A stretch of 38,608 bases of DNA from a virus. Shown here in pieces: positions 31,461-38,608 of the stretch. Location: IMG/VR virus record IMGVR_UViG_3300037264_005791, positions 1 through 38,608 of that record. One strand, written 5' to 3'. A program made the translations under genes and the position numbers. How positions within the stretch are numbered: position 1 is the stretch's first letter; each line of letters starts with the position of its first letter. The notes beneath the pieces were generated by a model. That model searched no databases. It was not told the origin of the DNA and worked only from the letters and a program-made list of their open reading frames with translations.

Positions 31461-32252
31461 TCAAAAGCAATTAAAATGAGCCAAAATTGCGTTAGTGATG
31501 ATGTCTTCACTTTGGCATGGAGCAAAAAACTCAATAAAATCAGATGGTTCGTAAATCCAACGATGCTTGTCAATTGCGTCTCCTAACTCATTTCCCGCAA
31601 TTTTGATTATACCTGTCTTGTTGGAATATTCGGTCTGAATGCAGAATTTATCTAAACGTTTCTGCCCCATACGCTGGACACCATTTCCCGTAACGCCAAA
31701 ATGAATGATGTAGGTATGGTTTTCCTTGATGACGCGGATACCCTCATACATGAATATTTTTTGAGTGGTTTTCCTTCTTAACTCGCTGGCAAGATGGATG
31801 GTTAAGTTTTCCAAGTTTTTAAAATCCCTTGCTGGAGCATCAATGTCTTCTTGATCCATGTGTGTTAGAGCTTCGTCAATTTTAAAACTCAGACTGTCAG
31901 GGCGACTATCAAAAAAGTGTTTCACTTCTATCACTTTTTTGCAAATCCATGTTGGATCACCTTCTAAATTATGGGTCAATTTTCTTAAAACAACTCGAAG
32001 ACCGCCAAGTGGTGTGAATCCTAAACGAATTGCACCATCATTTTGTCCCCACTGCAACTCTCCAAAAAAATCATTGGGGATGACATACTTTTCACCAAGT
32101 ACCTTCCCCTTAAGAGATTTAATAACGTATTCCACGTTAAGTGGCATTAGAGGATTGTCCCCATTGTCCATTTCAGGGTCTTGTGGTCTTTTAGTCAAAT
32201 CAAGACCGAAATCCGCATATTCAAGCCAGGTATTGAATCTGTAATCTTTCAT
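31461..32252 (-). CDS. Hypothetical protein with FNTWLE N-terminus
   Basis: This 263-residue alpha/beta protein starts MKDYRFNTWLEYADFG, loosely like the capsid-targeting-type N-termini elsewhere in the window. The rest (GKVLGEKYVIPNDFFGELQW, KIFMYEGIRVIKENHTYIIH) has no recognised domain. A TATATATA element ends 7 bases before its ATG and no ribosome site is visible, which predicts a near-leaderless transcript. Virion association is inferred only. Confidence 0.5.
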   Translation of the reverse strand: MKDYRFNTWLEYADFGLDLTKRPQDPEMDNGDNPLMPLNVEYVIKSLKGKVLGEKYVIPNDFFGELQWGQNDGAIRLGFTPLGGLRVVLRKLTHNLEGDPTWICKKVIEVKHFFDSRPDSLSFKIDEALTHMDQEDIDAPARDFKNLENLTIHLASELRRKTTQKIFMYEGIRVIKENHTYIIHFGVTGNGVQRMGQKRLDKFCIQTEYSNKTGIIKIAGNELGDAIDKHRWIYEPSDFIEFFAPCQSEDIITNAILAHFNCF

Positions 32253-32259
32253 TGCTATG

Positions 32260-32269
32260 TTATATATAC
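32260..32269. promoter_or_regulatory. Bidirectional TATATATA promoter candidate
   Basis: The sequence ttatatatac reads TATATATA on both strands and lies between two divergent genes. It ends 5 bases before the plus ATG at 32274 and 7 bases before the minus ATG at 32252. As a late-type -10 box it would start both transcripts at or next to the ATG, giving leaderless messages. There is room for no ribosome site on either side. Confidence 0.55.
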
Positions 32270-32273
32270 AGTT

Positions 32274-32693
32274 ATGTTAAAGAGATTTACAGTTTGGATG
32301 GAAGATAGATTTAAACAAAGACAACTTACGCATAGAATGCTTCAAAAACTTGGTTATGATGTTCATGCTCTGGACGATCAGGATGTTATACTTACTGACC
32401 GTAAATATAATGATATACAGAATGCTATTGTTGGTTTAGAAATAGATGACGAGAATAAAGAAAACATGATTCGGTTCGTGCAGAACCATAGGGATAAAGA
32501 TGGTAATATTCAAAATTTGTCATTAAAAGCTTTGGCTGCTAAAATTAAATATAAAGATATAGAAACTCAGGATACAGCGTCAAGTACACCTGCGGTATTG
32601 CCACAAGGTCAACAACCTGCACCAAAACCTATGTCGCAACAGATGCAGCAACAGAACCAGCCAATGGCGGCTGGTTCTGGACCGATGTTTTAA
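32274..32693 (+). CDS. Possible virion-internal protein, Gln-rich tail
   Basis: From ATG 32274 the 139-residue product begins MLKRFTVWMEDRFKQRQ, again resembling a capsid-targeting peptide (F-x-x-W-M-E). A helical region with repeated DD and KY segments follows, then a disordered Pro/Gln-rich tail (PKPMSQQMQQQNQPMAAG). There is no ribosome site; ATG 32298 is an alternative start that would leave a 29-base leader. Packaged or scaffold-like role is inferred. Confidence 0.55.
   Translation: MLKRFTVWMEDRFKQRQLTHRMLQKLGYDVHALDDQDVILTDRKYNDIQNAIVGLEIDDENKENMIRFVQNHRDKDGNIQNLSLKALAAKIKYKDIETQDTASSTPAVLPQGQQPAPKPMSQQMQQQNQPMAAGSGPMF
32652..32679 (+). terminator. Hairpin at the end of the 32274 gene
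   Basis: Arms cagaaccagcc (32652-32662) and ggctggttctg (32669-32679) pair perfectly over 11 bp around a 6-base loop. They lie inside the last codons, 14 bases before the stop, between convergent genes. No T-run follows directly, so termination would be weak. Confidence 0.35.
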
Positions 32694-32697
32694 GTTA

Positions 32698-32940
32698 TTA
32701 ATTACATGATGGGCACTGATTCCATTCTCCTATAATTTCCATAGTGACATGATCCATATTAGCAAACACTGGCATTTGTCCTAATGTTTCTAAAATTAGA
32801 TGGTCAATATCAATTGGAAGTCCAAGTTGAGAACTAGCCCCTATAACTTCCATAATAACATGGTCTATTAAAGCGTCTTGGAAAGTAGCTTGACCCAAAA
32901 CTTCCATTGTAATGCTATCAACAAAATTACATCCAGCCAT
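32698..32940 (-). CDS. Small repeat protein (DHVxMExxG)
   Basis: This 80-residue protein consists of four copies of an approximately 20-residue unit: DSITMEVLG, DHVIMEVIG, DHLILETLG and DHVTMEIIG. It ends in CPSCN. The pattern resembles small phage proteins with repeated (V/I)T-x-x-x-VEVLG strands often placed near tail or fibre genes. It has a clear GGAG ribosome site. Beta-strand stacking in a tail-associated role is inferred. Confidence 0.65.
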   Translation of the reverse strand: MAGCNFVDSITMEVLGQATFQDALIDHVIMEVIGASSQLGLPIDIDHLILETLGQMPVFANMDHVTMEIIGEWNQCPSCN

Positions 32941-32973
32941 TTTTTTTCTCCATTAAAAAAAACTCGTTCAACA

Positions 32974-32980
32974 TATATAT
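32974..32980 (+). promoter_or_regulatory. TATATAT promoter of the 33011 virion gene
   Basis: TATATAT lies 30 bases before the ATG at 33011, leaving a short leader that carries an excellent ribosome site, AGGAG, 7 bases before the ATG. Together with the terminator at 34055-34083 this makes a self-contained, probably strong late unit. Confidence 0.55.
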
Positions 32981-33010
32981 AATTAGCATCAGAAATTTTA
33001 GGAGAACAAA

Positions 33011-34036
33011 ATGGCACTTAAATGGGTAGATGGTTTTGAATCATATTCTAGCTTAGTTAGTTTTATTGGGCAACGATATACAACTTTTGTCGCCCCCGCT
33101 ACAACGGTTTTCGCACCAGGGCGAGCAGTTGGTAATAGCTTGAACTTTACTGGTACGTCAATAGTAACACCAAGTTTTAGCAATGCCGCTACATTCTTTA
33201 CTGGTTTTGCATTTAGAAACGTTAATTTGACAGCAAGTAACGTTAATATGCCAGTTCTTGAAGTAAGAGACGCAGGCACTACTCAGATTTTTGTAACATT
33301 TAACCCAAGCACAAGATTATTCTCTATATTTAGAGGAGCTACTCTTCTAGGCACTGGCACTTTCGCCTTGACCACAGGTGCGTGGTATTATGTTGAATTT
33401 GGAACCTATATCGACCCAGCAATAGGTACAGCCACCCTCAAGGTTAACACAGTAAGTGATATAGTCTTTGGTCCTGGTAACACACAGGTATCAGCAAACT
33501 CCTTTGCTAATATCATTGCATGGAAGGGTCCAGGGGCTATTGGTCTAGCTGGTGCGATGCAGTTGGATGACATGTATGTTTGCGATGATACTGGCGCATT
33601 AAACAACACCTATCTAGGTGACATGAAGGTTGAAGGCGTCGATGTTATTGAGAGCGGATTCTGGTCAGATTGGGGTGTAAACATCGCTGGCACACCAAAC
33701 TTCCAGTGCGTTCAGGTATTAAACGACGGTTTGTATGTTACTTCTAACACAATTGGTAACAAGGATAGCTACGAATGTTCTAACCTTAATAAGATTACTT
33801 CTGCTATTAAGGGTGTTTCAGCCGTTTACTGGACTCGAAACACTGACTCAACCGTACACACAGTTGAATCCCTGATTAGACAGGGTGGTGTCGATTATCT
33901 TGGCACCGCAATGAGCATTAACGACACAGCATTCAAGGCTTATCAAACCATTTGGGAAACTGATCCATCGACTTTGGTAGCTTGGACTGTAGTAGGCGTA
34001 GGCACTGCTGAATTCGGACAAAGACTTGCTTCATAA
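33011..34036 (+). CDS. Probable virion protein with ConA/jelly-roll fold
   Basis: This 341-residue, Thr/Ser/Gly/Ala-rich protein has strong beta-strand periodicity and few charged residues. The first half (WVDGFESYSSLVSFIGQRYT, then TTGAWYYVEFGTYIDPAIGT, then AMQLDDMYVCDDTGA) resembles concanavalin-like lectin domains seen in phage structural proteins, with an acidic calcium-site-like DDMYVCDD segment. The second half resembles repeated strands of tail or capsid decoration proteins. Codon use is smooth, and it has its own promoter, ribosome site and terminator, as highly expressed structural genes do. A capsid decoration or adhesin role is inferred. Confidence 0.75.
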   Translation: MALKWVDGFESYSSLVSFIGQRYTTFVAPATTVFAPGRAVGNSLNFTGTSIVTPSFSNAATFFTGFAFRNVNLTASNVNMPVLEVRDAGTTQIFVTFNPSTRLFSIFRGATLLGTGTFALTTGAWYYVEFGTYIDPAIGTATLKVNTVSDIVFGPGNTQVSANSFANIIAWKGPGAIGLAGAMQLDDMYVCDDTGALNNTYLGDMKVEGVDVIESGFWSDWGVNIAGTPNFQCVQVLNDGLYVTSNTIGNKDSYECSNLNKITSAIKGVSAVYWTRNTDSTVHTVESLIRQGGVDYLGTAMSINDTAFKAYQTIWETDPSTLVAWTVVGVGTAEFGQRLAS

Positions 34037-34054
34037 CTAATTATTAAACATCAG

Positions 34055-34083
34055 AAGCCTAGTTCCCCAAAAGAACTAGGCTT
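34055..34083 (+). terminator. Strong intrinsic terminator
   Basis: Arms 34055-34065 (aagcctagttc) and 34073-34083 pair over 11 bp with a 7-base loop (cccaaaa). The final T joins a run of seven T (34082-34088). It lies 19 bases after the stop of the virion protein gene. Confidence 0.9.
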
Positions 34084-34121
34084 TTTTTATGCGCCAATGA
34101 CTATTATATCACTATACAAAT

Positions 34122-34400
34122 ATGCGCATTTGGTATAAAAGTATGCAGAAAAAATTAACAATACTCGAAATTCAAAATAAGAAATATATAATTTTGGACA
34201 ATGAAGGATTCGATTGGGAAATAGAACCTGGCCAATTAAAAAAGGTAGAAATTAGTATTAAAAACGATCCTGCGATGAAAGAGAATTTCATCGGCAATAT
34301 GCTTAACCACTTTATAACCTGTTTTTCTGATTTTCTAGGCAAACAAGTATCCTTGAAGGATATAAATGATGCTCTGGAGAAAGGTTATATTGAAGTATGA
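34122..34400 (+). CDS. Small hypothetical protein upstream of SET gene
   Basis: This 92-residue protein (a start at ATG 34143 is also possible, giving MQKKLTILEIQNKKYIILDN) is alpha/beta. Its stop overlaps the SET-domain ATG (ATGA), so the two are coupled. A TATATC/TATACAAAT region lies just upstream. No family recognised. Confidence 0.6.
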   Translation: MRIWYKSMQKKLTILEIQNKKYIILDNEGFDWEIEPGQLKKVEISIKNDPAMKENFIGNMLNHFITCFSDFLGKQVSLKDINDALEKGYIEV

Positions 34401-34930
34401 ACTTTATTGAGGAAACAGATACTCGCTTTTATCTCAAAGAATCCACGCTTCCCAACGCGGGCTGGGGCTGCTTTGCCAACACCCACCTTAAAAGGGGTGA
34501 TTGGCTGGAAGTTATCGGCGTATACGTTACTGTAGGCGGTCTAGCAGACCAATGTACCCACTACGCCAAGCGCTACAAGTTTGCTGGAAGTCCCAAAAAG
34601 AATGCCAAAATTGTTCCAATGGGCTTTGGCGGCATGGTCAATCATAGTGATGATTCTTTGTTACAAAACTGTGGCTTGGAATATGTTGCTGCCCTGAATA
34701 AGCGCAGCGAACATGCAGGTCAGGTTATTTATCGCTTTATTAGAGATATCCTTCCTGATGAAGAACTTATCGGTAATTACGGCCCTGAAATCAATGAAGA
34801 AATTAAGCAAATGAATACAAATGTTCAATTTATTGATAGCAATAGACAAGAAATAGACCGTTTCTTGAAGTTTGAACTTTATGATCTGAATACTATTGTT
34901 GACAATCTGCGTAAAATTGGTATAGAATAG
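34397..34930 (+). CDS. SET-domain protein (lysine methyltransferase-like)
   Basis: This 177-residue protein has the SET core: LPNAGWGCFANTHLKRGDWL (18-37, matching the G-x-G-x-F-A...I-x-x-G-E motif), the pseudoknot segment GGMVNHSDDSLLQNC (78-92, NHS motif), and ILPDEELIGNYG (118-129, GEEL-x-x-x-YG-type). SET proteins methylate lysine using SAM. The Pre- and Post-SET Cys clusters are absent, as in compact bacterial and viral members. The target could be a host nucleoid, ribosomal or virion protein. SET proteins are uncommon in phages. Confidence 0.82.
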   Translation: MNFIEETDTRFYLKESTLPNAGWGCFANTHLKRGDWLEVIGVYVTVGGLADQCTHYAKRYKFAGSPKKNAKIVPMGFGGMVNHSDDSLLQNCGLEYVAALNKRSEHAGQVIYRFIRDILPDEELIGNYGPEINEEIKQMNTNVQFIDSNRQEIDRFLKFELYDLNTIVDNLRKIGIE

Positions 34931-34934
34931 AACC

Positions 34935-35159
34935 ATGTTCAATATATGGTTATTGAGAGCTAAATTTCCCATTGGTTGTAAAGTCAAAGTGGTTGCTACT
35001 GGCAATTCGACAATGGATTATCATGTTGGTAAAAATGGCGAAGTTACTAATGTTGACTTGACCAATGAGTGGATAGGCGTATATTTTGGTAATGGGCCTA
35101 TGTGGATTTCAGGAGATTCATGGAACGAATTTTTTGAATCACAACTTTGTGTAATATAA
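34935..35159 (+). CDS. Small SH3-like protein, unknown
   Basis: This 74-residue beta-rich protein (FPIGCKVKVVATGNSTMDYH, then GEVTNVDLTNEWIGVYFGNG) resembles small SH3-like barrels that bind protein or nucleic acid. It lies 4 bases after the SET gene in the same unit. No Shine-Dalgarno site is visible. Function unknown. Confidence 0.5.
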   Translation: MFNIWLLRAKFPIGCKVKVVATGNSTMDYHVGKNGEVTNVDLTNEWIGVYFGNGPMWISGDSWNEFFESQLCVI

Positions 35160-35161
35160 TC

Positions 35162-35251
35162 ATGTTAGCTGACACTATCCTTTATGCCATTTTGTTTTTC
35201 TGTGCTTACAAGATGATAAACAAAGAGCCTAAAAATCAATCTCATCCTTGA
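35162..35251 (+). CDS. Tiny membrane peptide, uncertain
   Basis: A 29-codon frame beginning MLADTILYAILFFCAYKMIN has one hydrophobic span and a short polar tail. It starts 2 bases after the previous stop and overlaps the uvsW end by 23 bases. The membrane span and close packing suggest a real small protein, but the size allows chance. Confidence 0.35.
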   Translation: MLADTILYAILFFCAYKMINKEPKNQSHP

Positions 35252-36653
35252 TGACAACTTCATGTTTCTCTTTCTTCAGCACCTTAACTCTTTGGTGTGA
35301 GTGGTCATCTAAATACGGGTTAATCTCGAAGATAAAGTCATAGTAATTCAGGATTATCTTATCGCCAGCCGTTCTCAAACCACGTCCCATTCTTTGAATA
35401 ATGTCGTGTTCAGCCTTACCGCCCGCAGCATTAATCATGTTGTGGACGAAGAAGTTGATACCAACGCTGAAAATACCCTGAGTTGCTATCGCAACGACAT
35501 TATCTTTTGCTTTCTGTAATTGTTCAACCACATGTTCCCTTGTCTCCATTGTATCTTTGCCATATACCCATAGCGAATTAGGGATTAAACGGTTGAGAAT
35601 ATCTCCGTGGATAACCCTTTCCACAAGGATCAGCGTTCTACCTTTGAGACTCTTTGCCAACTTTTCCACTACATGATGGAATGTCCAATTGTTAGCAATA
35701 CCGTTCGTTACAGCGTCGATATAGATATCGTAAGGTATCTTCGGCTCTTTAACCTTGTAGAAGGTGCAGAAAGAATCAGATACGGTGCCCCGCTCTTGTA
35801 GGAAGTTGGTGGTCAGAACTCCCGATTCAGTTATTTCTTTATCAATTTTAAGCACTGGTCCAAAATAACCTTTAACTGTGTATTTCTGCACGTCATCTTT
35901 GCCGCCATTCTTAAATGGCGTAGCACTAACCGCGATACGGATAGACGCACCCTTACATTTCTTGAAGGTGGCAATACCTGTATCATTGCTCAACATGTGG
36001 ATTTCGTCAGCGATGACTACCTTAAACTTTGGCAGGAGTTTATCAAGGTGGTGGGCTGACTGCACAGTGGAGCATGTGATAATATTCGGCTCATGGAATT
36101 CGTCGTAAAATCTTCCAACGTTCGACAACCCCCACTGGATCATTCTTTTATAGTTTTGTGTAATCAATAGCTTCCTGTTCGCCAGGAATAGAATTGGCGT
36201 CTTGGGCGGCAGCGCCTTCATAATAGCGATCATGATTTCAGTTTTTCCTGCGCTGGTTGGCGCTTGGATGATCCCCCGCCCATGCTTGATAGCCATGTTT
36301 GTCAAAGAAACCTGATAATCATAGAGAGTGATTGGATTTTCAGGTGTATTCAGGAAGTTTTCATCTATGGAATTATGGAGGAATGGAATTATTTCTCTGT
36401 CATCTTCAGTGGTAAAAGGAACGTTAAAGCGATTGAGAACAAGACGAACTTCTGGACATAACCCTGTCAGAAAGCGGCCTGTTTTCTTATTGAAGAAGTC
36501 GATAAATCCATCCCAAATGCCCTGTTTGTAGGCGCGAGTGTGAAAGTAACCTTCTTTACGGAATCGAAGTTTACTCCACAGGATATTTCTCACGTTTTGG
36601 TCGGTAGTGGCAACGTAGCTGTAATCGTTATTAATTTTTAGTATCGTGTCCAT
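35229..36653 (-). CDS. uvsW: UvsW-like helicase
   Basis: This 474-residue superfamily 2 helicase is like T4 UvsW, which branch-migrates recombination intermediates and unwinds R-loops to switch off origin replication. Motifs: the N-terminal UvsW-type segment YKQGIWDGFIDFFNKKTGRF (42-61), a Q-like YDYQ (111-114), Walker A APTSAGKT (131-138), DEIH (216-219), SATPF (243-247), and motif VI IIQRMGRGLRTAGD. With UvsX and gp32 it completes the T4 recombination set. Transcription is divergent from the 36706 gene. Confidence 0.9.
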   Translation of the reverse strand: MDTILKINNDYSYVATTDQNVRNILWSKLRFRKEGYFHTRAYKQGIWDGFIDFFNKKTGRFLTGLCPEVRLVLNRFNVPFTTEDDREIIPFLHNSIDENFLNTPENPITLYDYQVSLTNMAIKHGRGIIQAPTSAGKTEIMIAIMKALPPKTPILFLANRKLLITQNYKRMIQWGLSNVGRFYDEFHEPNIITCSTVQSAHHLDKLLPKFKVVIADEIHMLSNDTGIATFKKCKGASIRIAVSATPFKNGGKDDVQKYTVKGYFGPVLKIDKEITESGVLTTNFLQERGTVSDSFCTFYKVKEPKIPYDIYIDAVTNGIANNWTFHHVVEKLAKSLKGRTLILVERVIHGDILNRLIPNSLWVYGKDTMETREHVVEQLQKAKDNVVAIATQGIFSVGINFFVHNMINAAGGKAEHDIIQRMGRGLRTAGDKIILNYYDFIFEINPYLDDHSHQRVKVLKKEKHEVVIKDEIDF

Positions 36654-36705
36654 GAAGCATATTGTAACAAATATACCATTTATTGTCTAGTTGTATTTAT
36701 GAAAG

Positions 36706-37470
36706 ATGTTAATAAGGATACTAACTAATTACATGTTCCTAGAATTTGTCAATCGAAAAAGAGCCAAGAAGTTCAATGAAGACTTAATCCATGCTACGGA
36801 TGGAAAGTGTGATTTGCAGCAAATTGGCAGCGAGCAGATATTCAAAATCGTCATTAATCCAAACGCCAAGAAGACAATTTGTTTTATCGCAGGAATCCAC
36901 GGAAATGAACAAGCTGGACCTTACGGGGTGCTGTCGTTCTTGGAGAGCGGGTTTCACGTTCCAAGTCACAAACGAGTTATCATTATCCCTTTGGGAAATC
37001 CTTATGGTTTTGAGAAAAATAAACGAGAAAATGCCGACAATGAAGACATTAATCGGCACTTTCTCGAAAAGGAACTAAAAGGTGAATGTAAAGTTCTATG
37101 GGATGCTCTTAAACATGAAGATATAGACTTACTCCATACCCTTCATGAAGACCCATCTACAGAAAAGTTCTATTTATATTACACCCACCACAAAGAACTT
37201 GCCAAGGACTTAGTAGAATTAGCTACAAAATACTTCGATATTCAAGTTAAAGGTGAAGCCTTATCTATAAACGAAAAACCAGGGGAAGGAGACAAAATCT
37301 ATAATGGTTTAGTACCATTGCCCCATGTAGTTCGTGGTTGCATTGAAGATAAAACACTTATCGAACGAGCTATACCGTATATTACTACGGAAAGTCCTGG
37401 CAAGGTTGATCTTAAAAAGAGAATCGAATTTAACCGAGACGCCATTAAAATGTCAATTAATCACTTTTAA
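36706..37470 (+). CDS. M14-type / aspartoacylase-like zinc hydrolase
   Basis: This 254-residue enzyme belongs to the zinc carboxypeptidase/succinylglutamate desuccinylase fold. Zinc ligands are seen in IAGIHGNEQAGPYG (the H-x-x-E motif) and the third histidine in TLHEDPSTEKFYLYY. RxxxD/N-type residues occur in NPYGFEKNKRENADNEDINR. The start could be ATG 36706 or 36733 (the latter within a run preceded by AAGGA at some distance). Such enzymes cut peptides or N-acyl amino acids; a lytic role on peptidoglycan peptides or a metabolic role are both possible. Confidence 0.75.
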   Translation: MLIRILTNYMFLEFVNRKRAKKFNEDLIHATDGKCDLQQIGSEQIFKIVINPNAKKTICFIAGIHGNEQAGPYGVLSFLESGFHVPSHKRVIIIPLGNPYGFEKNKRENADNEDINRHFLEKELKGECKVLWDALKHEDIDLLHTLHEDPSTEKFYLYYTHHKELAKDLVELATKYFDIQVKGEALSINEKPGEGDKIYNGLVPLPHVVRGCIEDKTLIERAIPYITTESPGKVDLKKRIEFNRDAIKMSINHF

Positions 37471-38072
37471 ATATTACAATCATTATTTTTACCTTTTAAC
37501 GGATATTTTTTTCTAAGTAGTTTAACCACATTCATCGCATCTTCTAGTGCGGTGTGTTGTGCCTTGAAGTCAATGTCTGCTCGCACCATGCAAACATCTG
37601 TGCTAGGCAGTGTTTCGTCCTCATTTGGATCGAAATATAACATTGCTGGGTCTAATATACGGTGATGGAACCTAACAAGCAAGTTGTGATGTGGTAATTT
37701 TTCCAAGAATTTACTGTCAAAGTTACCAAAATTCTTGCCTGCTACGTTAATTTTGACGATACCGCCGTCATTAGCACCGTAGCCAGCCAATGTAGTTAAA
37801 AAGGTATAAAATCTTGGAATCAAATCAGCAGGCGAACAAATGTTAATACCACCTTTCTTCCAACTGCTTATCTTTTTGAAAATCTCTGCGTGCATTCCTA
37901 AAGCGTAAGATTCTCCAATATAATGATCTTGGAGAATATAAGTTTGGAACTTAGGTAGTTTATCAATTGGAGCTTGCACCCTTAGATCATCTGCTACCGC
38001 AGCAAATTCAAGAATGTTACAAATATCATGGTTTAAGCCCGTGGTTTCTAAATCTATTGAAATATATTTCAT
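37467..38072 (-). CDS. DEDDh 3'-5' exonuclease (DnaQ-like)
   Basis: This 201-residue exonuclease has ExoI motif SIDLETTGLNHDICNILEFA (Asp and Glu at the start), ExoII-like KNFGNFDSKFLEKL (Asp), and ExoIII HTALEDAMNVVKLL (His and Asp), the DEDDh set. Since the family A polymerase here lacks an exonuclease active site, this may provide proofreading in trans, as DnaQ does in bacteria. A strong AAGGAAGG ribosome site precedes the ATG. It overlaps the previous gene tail to tail by 4 bases. Confidence 0.85.
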   Translation of the reverse strand: MKYISIDLETTGLNHDICNILEFAAVADDLRVQAPIDKLPKFQTYILQDHYIGESYALGMHAEIFKKISSWKKGGINICSPADLIPRFYTFLTTLAGYGANDGGIVKINVAGKNFGNFDSKFLEKLPHHNLLVRFHHRILDPAMLYFDPNEDETLPSTDVCMVRADIDFKAQHTALEDAMNVVKLLRKKYPLKGKNNDCNI

Positions 38073-38138
38073 ATTATTATCCTTCCTTTGTCGGCGGATA
38101 GACCCATGACAGAATGATACGGGGATAGAGATTAAAAA

Positions 38139-38606
38139 TCAATAGTGCTTCGCGTTTTCGTTGCTGATAACATCAGGAGCGAATTGGCCGACAAGATTCA
38201 GTGGGGCTTCCAAATTGTTGATTGGCAAACCGAGTCTTGGCAACCACAATTCTAACATGCGAATTGACAATCCTTCATAAGTGATAATTTCTATTTTACA
38301 ATTGAAATTTAAAGCCACTTTTATAGAGTTTTGGATGTTATCAATACGTCTTTGATAAGCTTGTTCTAAAGTTTTGTGAAAACCTCCATTAACCATTGAC
38401 CGCACATTGGCTTCTGGCTCCCTAATAACCAAAATAAAAGTAATTTCTTCAAATCCGATATGTCTTAGATCGTCTGGAATTGTTTCTAGATGTGGTGGAT
38501 GAATCCAGACAATATCTTGGGCAGTTGTAGGAATTTCACTGATAGATTTGGGTTGATTTGTACTTCCTTCGCCCCAGCAACCAGCCCTGACTAGAATTGC
38601 GCCAAC
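38139..38606 (-). CDS. Sulfotransferase-like protein (N-terminus off window)
   Basis: The frame is open from the right edge to a stop at 38141-38139, giving at least 155 residues; the true start lies outside. A TTG at 38432 is not a convincing start because the frame continues meaningfully upstream (QDIVWIHPPHLETIPDDLRH). The pattern ITFILVIREPEANVRSMVNG resembles the sulfotransferase 3'-phosphate-binding strand and loop (V-x-R-x-P...S), and IEIITYEGLSIRMLELWLPR LGLP matches the later YE-x-L...LGL block. It could modify a glycan or virion component. The PAPS 5'-binding loop is not in view, so activity is unproven. Confidence 0.6.
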   Translation of the reverse strand, partial: VGAILVRAGCWGEGSTNQPKSISEIPTTAQDIVWIHPPHLETIPDDLRHIGFEEITFILVIREPEANVRSMVNGGFHKTLEQAYQRRIDNIQNSIKVALNFNCKIEIITYEGLSIRMLELWLPRLGLPINNLEAPLNLVGQFAPDVISNENAKHY

Positions 38607-38608
38607 TA

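Noticed and set aside
33406-33609. Minus-strand frames opposite the virion protein gene
   Set aside because: These are shadows of a strongly supported plus-strand structural gene with its own promoter and terminator.

Overview
The window is an AT-rich, gene-dense piece of a large tailed-phage genome, most likely a T4-like myovirus of jumbo size. The evidence is a T4-type replication and recombination set (UvsX/RecA, a zinc-containing gp32-like single-strand binding protein, a DnaB/gp41 helicase, UvsW, family A polymerase genes, a DEDDh exonuclease, dNMP kinase and dCMP deaminase). Genes are mostly on the minus strand and commonly overlap by ATGA or TAATG. Short plus-strand groups hold structural or late-looking genes. 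No tRNA, rRNA, integrase or CRISPR array was seen. The host cannot be named from the sequence.

Layout. Positions 1-1.8 kb (minus) hold a secreted Gly/Pro/Lys/Cys repeat protein cut by the left edge, two small proteins and a dNMP kinase. Positions 1.9-3.6 kb (plus) hold an HNH endonuclease with a ribbon-helix-helix tail, a small CxxC protein and a very Cys-rich protein. Positions 3.6-8.3 kb (minus) hold a Ski2/Hel308-like helicase, four small unknowns and an amidoligase. At 8.3-8.8 kb (plus) is a probable DNA-binding protein. Positions 8.8-13.6 kb (minus) hold UvsX, gp32, unknowns and a methyltransferase-like protein. At 13.6-13.86 kb a non-coding stretch looks like a structured minus-strand RNA ending in a strong terminator. 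A J-domain protein follows (plus). Positions 14.4-17.2 kb (minus) hold dCMP deaminase, an HhH glycosylase-like protein, an exported OBAP/DUF1264 protein and a coiled-coil protein.

The most unusual part is 17.2-26.2 kb (minus). It is a tightly coupled MoxR ATPase (interrupted by an intein), DUF58, BatD-like membrane protein, VWA membrane protein, TPR-like anchored protein, second VWA membrane protein and replicative helicase. This is essentially a bacterial Bat (MoxR/VWA) membrane complex built into a phage replication operon. Inside one VWA gene is a perfect 27-bp inverted repeat that codes for membrane segments.

Positions 26.2-29.8 kb (minus) hold a Nudix hydrolase, a possible late sigma-like factor and two consecutive, coupled PolA-like genes. 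Positions 29.9-38.6 kb mix strands: an aspartate carbamoyltransferase, proteins with capsid-targeting-like N-termini around a bidirectional TATATATA element, a probable ConA-fold virion protein with its own promoter and terminator, a SET-domain protein, UvsW, an M14/aspartoacylase-like hydrolase, an exonuclease, and a sulfotransferase-like gene cut by the right edge.

Working picture: nucleotide supply (dNMP kinase, dCMP deaminase, ATCase, Nudix) feeds a T4-like replisome with a proofreading exonuclease on a separate gene. A sigma-like factor may read TATATATA late promoters. A set of exported or membrane proteins (Bat complex, OBAP protein, repeat protein) probably remodels the host envelope. 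Functions are inferred from motifs read by eye, and no database search was run.
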